This document shows positions 51,205 to 61,800 of a stretch of 64,000 bases of DNA, one piece after another (position 1 is the first letter of the stretch; each line of letters opens with the position of its first letter). A model generated the notes under the pieces. That model saw nothing but the letters and a program-made list of their open reading frames with translations, was not told where the DNA came from and searched no databases. Source of the DNA: Acanthaster planci (lineage: Eukaryota; Echinodermata; Asteroidea; Valvatida; Acanthasteridae); the NCBI RefSeq assembly GCF_001949145.1, contig NW_019091356.1, positions 3,401,747-3,465,746 of the forward strand. The letters are read 5' to 3'. The position numbers were made by a program, and so were the translations under genes.

Positions 51205-51607
51205 GGTTCCTTAAATAAGGCGGCTTATTACGCGGCCGTCAAATCCCGGCAGAGATCCAGGCTGTGCGCACACAAACCACGGCAAACAAGCTGCCACCCT
51301 TGTTGTATGTAGATACTAGATGTAGGCAGTAGCACAGTTCAACGCCGAACGTCAGATCCCTGTGCACAGACTTCTGAAGGCTATCCGGCCGGGGTTGTCA
51401 AAATCAACGCTATGGCTCCTTGAGATGTGTAGGCCGAAAAGCCTATGTCCTACCTGGCACTTACGATCGCCGGCTTTTAATCTTTAAAAAGCAATAACTT
51501 GATTAAGCTCTAGCCTAGCTCTTGTGCCATCACGAATTAACTGGTTAAAGTCAGGCCTTTCTTACGCAGCACATACATGTACATGTAGTGCATGTAATGA
51601 TGTAGGC

Positions 51608-51739
51608 CTACGTGGGGTTGAGGTCGACGGTCATGGCAGTGTTCGTGTTGTTGTAGATTAACTGCACCATATGGCAGACTAGCGCCACAAGCAGTATAGT
51701 CAGCGTCACTCGTAGGTTGTTTGGGTATTCATCGCACAT
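51608..51739 (-). CDS. Candidate 43-residue membrane micropeptide
   Basis: ATG at 51739 (A at -3) to TAG at 51608, a single exon. The short acidic start (MCDEYPNN) is followed by one clear hydrophobic span of about 20 residues (LRVTLTILLVALVCHMVQLI) and a polar tail. The same frame stays open a further 76 codons upstream to 51967 but offers no good ATG near its start. It is divergent from the E2F-type promoter block at 51977-51991. It may be a short membrane peptide, part of the 5' leader of kinase A, or chance. No family is recognised. Confidence 0.3.
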   Translation of the reverse strand: MCDEYPNNLRVTLTILLVALVCHMVQLIYNNTNTAMTVDLNPT

Positions 51740-51976
51740 TATGTAAAAATGCACAAAGGAGAGAGAAAAAAATATGGCCCGGTGTTGTTCGTGCGACAAG
51801 CCTCCCTCTTTCATTTTTTCCCGCGTCTTGGAATTCCCCGACATACTGTTTGCGGTGTTCTGATTGGCTTGCTGCATTGGGCTATATATGTAAGCCAATC
51901 CTAAAGCACCACCTTGGCCTTCCTGACCCTGGAAATGGTAGTCACTTGAGTCATGCGACTCCGTCACAATTCGCGC

Positions 51977-51991
51977 TTTTTGGCGGGAAAA
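51977..51991. promoter_or_regulatory. E2F-type site, copy 1
   Basis: TTTTTGGCGGGAAAA contains the optimal E2F/DP motif TTTGGCGGGAAA. It sits in a block that is repeated around 52665-52679. About 110 bases downstream a donor-like gtggaaag/gtagac appears at 52082-52095, so this copy may serve an alternative first exon of kinase B. Confidence 0.6.
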
Positions 51992-52296
51992 TCGGCGCCT
52001 TAATCAGTTTTGTTTTGTTAGGGTAAATCTTCTACCTGGTTTCTGAAGTCAACCACAAATAAACGCACGGAAAAGGCGATTGTGGAAAGGTAGACCTTTG
52101 TTAAACTTTTTTTAATTGCTTAACTTCTTTAAAGTGTTACGCCAGCAACTCCTTCTGTTGAGCTGCATTTTGCCCTTCCAAGTGTTCTGCATAGTGTGGG
52201 CGCGCGCTGGATGACGAGAGAACGTCTTTTACGCCTCAAGCACCCACATTTCTGGCTGTATGCATGATTTGGGCTGCGCCGCTGCGGCTTGAGTGC

Positions 52297-52433
52297 GGCC
52301 GTGTGACTTATCAAACTTCGCTGTGGCCTGAAGTTACGCACGAGCTACTCAGGCATCTTAATGGGCGGCCATAGACAGTTCCCACAGCGTTGTGTGTAAT
52401 TTCAAGCCATAGCCAAGTTATTCGGATGCAGCC
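52297..52433. mobile_element. Fold-back MITE, family A copy 5
   Basis: Left end ggccgtgtgacttatc and gctgtggcctgaagttac pair with gtaatttcaagccatagcc and ttattcggatgcagcc at the right end. It lies in the shared upstream region of the two kinase genes, between the two E2F-type sites. Confidence 0.6.
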
Positions 52434-52664
52434 TACCAGCAGCCATTTTATAACCTGGTGGCATGGCTTCCCCGTACAGGCACACATGCACGCGCACACA
52501 GCCATTCGTTTCCACCGTACCACAGACCAGCAGTGTACATGTACATGCACATTGCGTACCAAGGTATGCCCGGCGATGACTCATGGTGGTAAGTCGCTCT
52601 TAAGGCTTCGGCTTAGTTCCGAGCCGGCTCTGGCCATGGCACGTGTTCAACTGGTAGCTTGCGC

Positions 52665-52679
52665 TTTTTGGCGGGAAAA
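52665..52679. promoter_or_regulatory. E2F-type site, copy 2
   Basis: TTTTTGGCGGGAAAA, identical to copy 1, 215 bases upstream of the kinase B start codon. Both copies are followed by a matching gtttctgaagtcaaccac and aataaac, which shows that a larger block was duplicated rather than the site alone. Confidence 0.6.
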
Positions 52680-52879
52680 GTCAGTGTATCTTTTTGTGTC
52701 ATTGGAATTGCATCATCGCATCAGTTTTATTTTCTGCCAGTGAATTTTCTGGTTTCTGAAGTCAACCACGAATAAACACAAGCTTACTGGCAGGACTGTC
52801 AGGACTTTTTACTGAAAGAAATTTCACTATATTTTGAAATTCAGACAGAAGAACACCCAGAAGTTGAATTAGGACGACA

Positions 52880-55800
52880 ATGACGACAAGGTAGGCCGCT
52901 AGTATCAGGCAGCCATCTTGGTCATATTGGTAGGGTGTTGATCAGCCAATTTGGCATTAGGCTGTACAGAGTCATTTATGCTGTCCGTAACACGGTTTTC
53001 CGCAGAAACGTTACAGGCAGTCTTCTCTTTTGTTGACTCGACGTTTTCGACCTTGCTACAATGCAAGTATACGTGTTATTTGAAACAGTTCAGTATCAAG
53101 GCTACGCCCTTCGGCTGCTGTAACCTAGCAGATCCAACTTCGTCGTTGCAAAGTCTCGAAGCCAGGCAAAAAGGTGGACAAATCTGTGAGTACTGTGGGA
53201 TTATAAGCCAAGACCTTTGTACGGATGGGCCCATCAGATACCAGGGCTAGTTCAAATATACCAATTGTCAACATTAATGGAGGATGGTGCGAAATGGATA
53301 TTTTATATTGGAATGAATGACCGCCCATTTTTCATTTATAGGCCTGTGGATGATCTCTCTCCCAATACACTACTGTAGGGTGTGTAGAATCTTAGTAAAA
53401 TTGGAGGATGAAGGAAGTTTGGTGCCAGGGAGTGAAAGCAGTAGGCCCTATGCTGTGTGATGTACAATTATTTTTACCTCTGTTGATTGAAGTTGTTGTG
53501 TCACTTGTGGATGTGTACATGATTGTGCATGCATGTGTAATGCATATCAAGTGGTATAACCTCTTGGGCAGGTACAGGTTTCGTCATCTTGCAAACTGTG
53601 CCTTGTATTTGCGGCCAAATTGGCTATGTATACATGCAGAGTAAGCACCCATTACAAGTACATCAGGTGGACTTGGTAACTTAACCTAGGCATAACAAAG
53701 GAATGCCTACTGTAGCACCAACAGTTATCAGCCAGTCCTTGGTTTCGTTTTATCATCAGGACAGCTCATTTGTGAAACACACAGTCTCAGTGCAATACCG
53801 GAATGAAATGCCTTGCTCTTTTTCAAAAGGTAGTGGTACCTTTGTCCAGTACAGCATGACTTTGTCTATTTCAAGTTTATAAGAAGTCCCGTAGGGTGAT
53901 ATGGTAGTTTAGGATTCAGTGTCCTATGGTCCTCGGACACTAGTGTTTTGGTGGCCCTGTAGGCCTACTTAGTCAAACGCAGAGCTGGTGAGTGCTGGAG
54001 GCTCACCTTTCATGTTAATGCTAACATGAAGCAGCGCCAGGCACTTGCCAGGTTTGAAGTTGTTCAAAAGCATGAAGCATGCTCTGAAATCTGAGTCATT
54101 GACCAATTTTTGTACTTGCTCATTTACTGTGCCTGTCCAATTAGCCATTTACATGTTACATTTGAATAAAGTCTGGTACACTGTGTTATCTGATTGCTCA
54201 TAAATGTAACAATTTGAATTCCTCAGACTAAAGGCACTGTTACTATACCTCATGATTTGGGGCGAGCTTTTGTATAGCGACCACCATCTCTGAAATGACT
54301 AGTTCCTCTGTGCCCTTCTTATCCATTAACCCTAACCCTCCTCAATCCTCCAACAGGTGAAGGATTGAGGAGGGTTAGGGTTAAGAACAGTGTATTGGTT
54401 CAAGGCATGTCTTGTGTAACTGAGCAAACGAATCACGAGATATAGTGTGGCGAATTCAAATTGTTATGTTCACGTGAATTTAAAGAACTATAAAAAGTGT
54501 ACCAGAGTTTATTAAAATTTAACTTGCAAATGGCTTATTGGAAACTATCGCATTTAATATCTTTCACTGTACAGAATTCTGATACCTTTCATTTGTGCCA
54601 AAGGGCCCTTAATCTGTTTTCTTGCAGATTTGCCCAGCAAAGAAAAACTTTCTCATTGCCTCTTTTGATCAAAGTACAGTCATGGCTGTTTAAATTTAAA
54701 GTAATCTTCACCCTATTTATGGCACGGTGTCATGGTGCCCAGCTAAAAACCCAAATAATTGCTGTCATCCAAACCTTAAAATCCCTTTTTAAGAGAGAGC
54801 AAAAATAGAGCCAGTTATCAGCTCATGAAAAGTTGGATTTTCATATTTCCTTTTGGTTTCCTTTCAAACAACAAGGGACTGATATGCTAGATATTGTGAT
54901 GTAGTATACAGTGTCTCAGGTTGTCAGACCCATACTATACTGCCAAGTTTCATGTATCTAGCCATTAAATCATGAGATAAAACTGTATATGTCTATACTA
55001 GGTTGAGGGGAAACAGTAATTTGCTAACTCTTGTAGTAGCAGTGATAAGAAGATGAACAGAACTTATACAGCACCAATTCCTTAGGTTTCAAGGCACTAA
55101 AAAAAAAGACAATACCACAAATGACAATGAAAATTCCCCCCCAACTCTGCCAAGCCCAGACTGTGGCAGTCATCAGACAGAGGTAAATTATTTTGGATGT
55201 TATGCTGGAGACATGCAGGTCGCTCTGAATTAGACAGTCCTTACATACTTGGAAAAGCACATGGCAGGGCTGATGGAATACCATTCATATGCAAATTATG
55301 TAGTGTATGTTATGTTTGAAGCATACAGGTGGCTTTTTGCAAGAAGAAAAAAATTGTTCTGCTTCCTGTGACAAGTAGAACCTGAAAACTGGGTAGGTAG
55401 CTGTACATCATCTGAGCAAAATAATTAAAAACAGCCAGAATTGTGTGACACTTGCTTCAAGTGAAACAAACAATTTACACTTCAGTTGAAGCTTTTTCCA
55501 CCACATTCAAATTATAATAATAGACAATCTTTCCCTTTCTTTATTTCCAATCACACATTTTCCCAAATTTTGCTCTGAAAAAAATCTAGGGCCGCACCAT
55601 AAATTGAGGCCAAGTTAGGAACCCGGAAGCAGAACTATTTTTTATTTTAGCTTGTGTTCGTCTAAAAATAGAAATGGAATTTCCCAGTTCGCCATTTTGT
55701 GATATCTCACAGACGGCGATGGCAGATCCATGATACAGGAATACAAAGGAAAAGTTGGCTGTGTCTCCACTTTTACATTATATTCCCACAGTTTAACAAA

Positions 55801-58800
55801 TCTGCTTTGGTCCGTGGTCAAAATGTATGCTTAGTGCCTCGTATGTTCACTGCAGTGAATATGTTCCGATTCATGTGCAACGTTCGTGTTTATTCAGTGA
55901 AGTGCATCTAAACTAGATAGCTTCCTACAATAAACACAAATCCCATGGAGTTCAACCCTTAACCCCTTGTGCTGTTGATAGTGAACAACATGAGATTTGC
56001 AAATGAAACGGCCAGGGAATTTTAAGACAGAAATAAATACTGATAGAAGGGAAATCAGAAGGGTGAATGGATTAAAAATTGAAACTGGGAATGGCAAAGA
56101 TTAATTATAGAGACAAAACACAAAGATGGTGCAAAGAGTTTGATAAACAGTCACCAACAAGTTAAAGTAGACTTTAATTTTACAGATTCAGAAGTGTGCT
56201 GGCGGGGCGTAGCCAAGTGGGGATGTACCCCCCACCCACCAATTCCCGGTGCGCGCCCCTCAGGTGCCCCTTCCCCACTAAAAAACAGGTAAATGGATAT
56301 TGAACAAGCCTCACAAAAGATTGCCCCAAAAAACCACACCACGGAAAGCTGATGTCTCCCACAAGATGCTGGTGCCCCCCCCCCACAAGGAAATCCTAAC
56401 TATGCCACTGGAGGTGTTGGCAAAAAACTGACAGGTGCAGCCATATTGAACATCATGCCAGATTTACGAGACATTTTTCTCCTTTAGAGAAGAAAATTAA
56501 CACCCAGTTAAATATGCCTTTGAGATCTTTGTTTACTTTTTTTTTGAAAAAGCTGCTGACTTCTTTTGGAATCAAAAATGAGGTTCGCACAGTTTCAATT
56601 TCAATCTTAATGTATTTCCAGTGTCCTTTTTTGTTCAGCACTACCACGTCCATATTACATGATACATTTAGTGCCATTCACTAACATGTCTACTTTTTTC
56701 CACAAAGTAGTACATGTAATTTAGTTGAACCCTTGACCCCTGACAGTAACCCCAGTCCCAGATACAGCATCTGGTTTTTGTCATTTGGTAGCCATGGTAT
56801 CCATGGTATACTAATATCACTTTCCCCATTAATAAAAATCCTTGAAGCACTAAATAAACCAGTCTCTTTCCTTTGGTTGTGTGTGGATGTGCAGGATGAT
56901 TGTAGAAGAAATCCTGGCCACACTGGATATATCATAGAATGAGTACTTCTGTGAGGTAAAAATTCCTTTTTCCCAACTTTAATGCAGAATTAATGCTATC
57001 ATTAACCCTCTCCCCTTAAATGTGCGTGACAATTTTTATTTAAAAATGGAGTGTTTGTGACTGCTTGGGCGATATATCGTCACCGTTTTCACGATGAGCC
57101 ATACATGTCAAATTGGCATTTTTTTCTTGATTTGATTGGACTTGTGATGTAAGGGGAAAATTTTTGAATACTGCATTTTGCATTTTCGCAAAGAGACACA
57201 AATCTGACTACCCCTCGTTCATGTATGGAAAGTATTGACTGGAAAGGCCAAAAAGTAGGTCAACTAAGATTATCATATTCACAAAGAGGCACACATCTTA
57301 GTTACATTCCCACTGGCCCCTCTATGGAAAAAATACATTGGACATGCAGAAGGGCCAGAAAGTAGAAAAAAGTGTATTTTTATTTCACGAACAGACACGC
57401 ATCTTTTGATTTATTTCAGCTAATTAGCCACTATGGTCATTTTAATGACTTGATTTGGATGAACATTTTTCTCTCAAAGAATCATTTCAGGCTTTTCACT
57501 GGATAAACTTGTTAAAGGCCTCCCAAAAATGTCATCTTTATCTCATTATTAACCCTAACCCCTTAGGTGTATGTAAAATCGTATTGATGTTGAAGGATTT
57601 GGGACTGTTAATAAAAACATTGGTTCCATTTTTTTTTTGAGGGAGAGGGGTTGGGAACATGGCCTCTATTGGCAACCCCCCCCCCATCTGCATACCCTTG
57701 TTCTCGGCTCCACTTTCCTATCCCTAGAGAGGAACAGTTTTATGCATACCACAACACAATTGTGTTGTTTATCTGCAGATACAAGGAGCCCAGTCAGCCT
57801 GCAGACACTGGCACGGACAGCAATGGAGCTAGTTGCTTGGTGACTGCGTCCAGTGAAAAGCAATTTAGGGAGCTGTTGAAGCGTGTGCTACTTGTGATGG
57901 ATGGAGCATTGTCTGACCTATGTATAAACTTTTATAAGTATCACAATTGAAACATTTTGTAATCTGACAGTGTAATTCGGACATTCTGTAATTGGCACAG
58001 TTGTCAAATACAGTTAACTGGCCAGTTAGCAAGTATCAAAGACATCCTAAAACAGATACATAGGAGACTAAGTTTTGGAATTCTAGTAGTTGGAGCAAGT
58101 ACTTGACTCCCCCTTTTTTCAAACTTCACTTTCAAATTCTATATCCAATTGCTGAATTCTCCATTTTCAAGATTTCAATGTACAAGCAAAAATAGAAAAA
58201 TACTAATGAGATCAGGGCTCTTCCCTATCCTGTACTGTTTCAGTGCCGGCATGTCGTCTTTGGGATCACAATTTGGAAGTTTTCAGTGCAAAAGATAATG
58301 AAAGTGGAAGTCATGGTAGCGGCAAGGAGTTCAGTTCAGCCAACAAAGGCAGCAGGGGACAGGACTGCCAGGTGATTTTTCATAATCAAGTTTTTTCAAT
58401 ATTGTTCTTGCTAATGGGGGGATGGCAACTGCTTGCCAAGGGGCACGGTTCCTCCAGCATCCCTGCCTCCTTAGCAATGAGCCCATTCCACAGTCAAAAA
58501 TATTCACTCAAGACGGTGCATGCCAGTAGGCTTAATGCTGTCATATTGTCTGCATATTCAAAGCCACTGTTACATTTGTACGTGATGAGTGTACCGATCC
58601 TGTCTCATCTTATGAAAGGTCGTGTGCTTGTGATCGCTGAACAATGGGATAGTGGACTTCTTTGTCCTGCAGTAGCTTCAAATGTTGCATTTTACAACTT
58701 GCAAAAGTTACAGGGGCAGACAGTGTCTCCCTCAGAACTACTTTTTATTTCATACGGATTTTTCTGGGTTTTTTTCTGTCCTTTTGGAGACTCCGAGATC

Positions 58801-61800
58801 AGGTCAGACCAGTCCTCCAACGCAAGTGCCTAAATCCTCCGGTGGAGGCGGTGACGATGGAGATGGAAGTCGGCGCCCTCCGTCTGGTGCGGACAAGAAG
58901 AAGCTGGACTGTGATAGGCCTTCTGAAAATAAGACGAAAAAGAAGACTGCAGAAGAGGGAGAAAGTGACTCTGCAGAAGCCGAGCTTGGGTCAGGGGATG
59001 AAGCAGCTGGCCAACCGACTGAAAACGGCATGCAGGTGATGATGCTCTTTTTATTATTTTCTGCCATGAATTGTGCTATTTTTTTCAACACCAATCTAGA
59101 TTTTGATCTGCCGTGCATGTAGTGGGTGATCAGTTTGCTTTTCCATTCAAGTAGGGGGAAGAGATGACAATTTTTTAAAACGATGGATTTCATGTGTGTA
59201 ATATTGATTCAGATTTTCGGCCATAGTTTCAATTTTAATTACCTCATGTTTCCCAATTGCTAAAAGATTTGAGTGATGTTGGGTGAACACTGTTAACAGC
59301 TATAACTTTGAGTCTCCTGGGTGTTAGATTGTGCTCCGCGGTTTGAAGGGAGGCGAGGTCTGTGATTATGTGGAGAATTACTGTTAAATTAATCAACTTA
59401 ACTTAAAGTCTCAAAGGTATTTAATATCATCTCATTCTTAAACAGATCAGATTATTGCAGCTCAACTGTTATAATTGTCAGTGCTATCATGTAAACCAAT
59501 TTGTGAAAATAAACTCATTTTCTTGGCAGGCTCCAAACATGGTCGGAGCAGCGCTTGAAGAAGAATTTGAGCCCTCTCCAGAATTGGACCAGGGTCGAAA
59601 TTTTCAGGGGGCACGGAACCCCCCATTTCAGAGCTTCCTGGAAGATCAGAACCCCCCTTTGCCATTGGAGTCATGGTTGCCCGAAGGTGGAGTGGTCAGA
59701 CCTGACCGGTCAGCAGCTGTAGGTGTGATGCAGGGAGATTGTGGGCAGCTGAATGAAGCTGCCAGGCGGATTGATCACGAGAGAGACCTAGATCCTGCAA
59801 TTCTGGCAGAGGTGCAGGACGGAGTGTTGATGGATGAGGTAAGTTTTTATCCTTAGCTTTGTAGCGCCCCTTTGTGGCATAGCCCCGTCAGAGGAAGATT
59901 TTTATAAAAGCACCCCCATAAAAATTGGACTTGGCCAAAGACAGGAAGGAGGTCACATGTGATTGTGCCTGATCACTTTCACATATTTTGGTAGTCTGAG
60001 AAAGTTGGACTCTACAAATCGCCCTTTTTAATATTTGGACATGGTAAGGCAATAGTAGACTCCAAGTGGGCTATCCATCCCATTGATTCATGCAACTCAA
60101 AATAGATTTGAACTGTATGGCAAAATGATCACAGAGTACCCATTCAATGTGATCTTCTCCATTGTTTGCCCTTTAGGTTCCTTTATTTCTGTTTTTTGGA
60201 AAGTCCTGTAAAAGTTTAAGTACATAGGGTGAAAATTCATACTGTAAGTCTCATAACTCAGAATTTGTTCATTTCTTGAATTCAGATCAGTTATGTTTTA
60301 TTAATAGACCATATTTGCAGGGGACCCAATTGGGGGTGGGGGGGTAGAAGTATGTGTGAATTTTTCATGGCTTTTCTGAGGGATGAGGTTCAGTTTTGGG
60401 GCTTTTCCACTCATCTGGCAGGGAAGGAAATGAAAGACCCCCCACCCCCCAAAATTATCTTTGTGTCATGATATCTAAAAAAAAAAATTGCCCCTTTTTG
60501 GGGACCATGTAGCCACCTTTACTACCCTGCCCCCTTTGATCTGCCAAGGGCTCTATTAATTAAAGTGAATTGATTGACTTGTATTGTAATTGACAGTCTT
60601 CATTTACCCTTAAATTTGGCTGTAGGGCTTGATTGCCGAGAATGGGCATTACATAGAGAATGACCAGTTCCTGAAGTTGGAACAGATTGGCAAAGGAGCA
60701 TTTTCAAAAGTCTTCCTCATTGAAGACAATCAGTCAAAGAAACATTACGCTGTGAAGTGTGTAAGTGAAAAATACAATTACTGATAATGTTTTCAAGGCA
60801 ATGCAAGCATGCGAATGGGCCATGTGTACCATTTTTGAGAAAAATCCAACTATATATTTGCATGCTTCTAGTATGGGAGACTTGGGCATACACGGGGCAA
60901 GTTGAGCCACATCTTGGAATAAGTTGATGGGACTGCTTAAGCAACTGATATTAAATAACTGTCAATATGGGCAACACAATATCATTTTTACAACTCCAAC
61001 ACAGTTATGTGAGGCTTGAATTTTAGGCTTTAAAGGATGGCAAAAGAGGAGAGTCACGTGTAGCACTTTATCTCCAGATGCAGCTGTGACATTCAGATGT
61101 GGCCCAACTCAGGAGTGAATGTGAATTGTTGGCCCATTTCTCCAGGTTCCCTTGGAGCGTTTTTTCCTATACGAGGTTCTGCTGTGGTCTGATTTGGAGC
61201 ACAACAACATTGGGCACCTTCGTGGCGTGGTTCGGACAGGCAGTGAGGTCCTGTTAATCTCCAAATACATCCCTGGCCAGACTCTGGAGCAAATGGTAAC
61301 TCATAGGGTCCTAAGCCAGGGAGAGGCCTTGAAGATGGTGCGGCCCCTGAGCTGTGGTGTCTGTTACCTGCATGCCAAAGACGTCGTCCACAACGATATC
61401 AAGTGTAAATATGTGGTGGCGTTTTTTTTTCATTTAAGCATCATCCGATAAGGTACATTTCTGTATGTGAGGTAGGGGGCCTGTACGGGCACTGTAGGCA
61501 CATTTCTACACTCTTGAAAACAACCTGCAGGAGGGGTGTGTGTGGTGTATTGTTTGTAGCTGCAACTTGTACACGCATTGATAATGTACTTGTAATTATA
61601 CGAAGATGACGTCATGCCATATGACCATAATAAATCACTCTCTACAATATGGCAGCTCCCAGTGGCACAGTGACCATCATTTTCCCAAATAATAACCCCG
61701 CAAATACATCACATGGGTGGTTTGTGATTTTCACCTGATCTGAAATTGAATTCACGTGCAGGCCGGTGGCGATATACATTACCAACACACTTGATGGATT

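Larger units (their letters stand above)
51205..52879. promoter_or_regulatory. Shared upstream region of the two divergent kinase genes
   Basis: The start codons of kinase A (minus, 51204) and kinase B (plus, 52880) are 1675 bases apart with no other well-supported gene between them, so promoters for both must lie here. The region has two E2F-type sites in duplicated blocks, a family A MITE and a candidate micropeptide ORF, all listed separately. Confidence 0.6.

Noticed and set aside
52979-53250. Plus-strand frame after the kinase B first exon, with a strong GTGAGT donor
   Set aside because: The donor leaves phase 1 while the next kinase exon needs phase 2; kept only as a remark.
54497-54808. 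103-codon plus-strand frame in intron 1 of kinase B
   Set aside because: AT-rich, no splice sites, no domain; consistent with chance.
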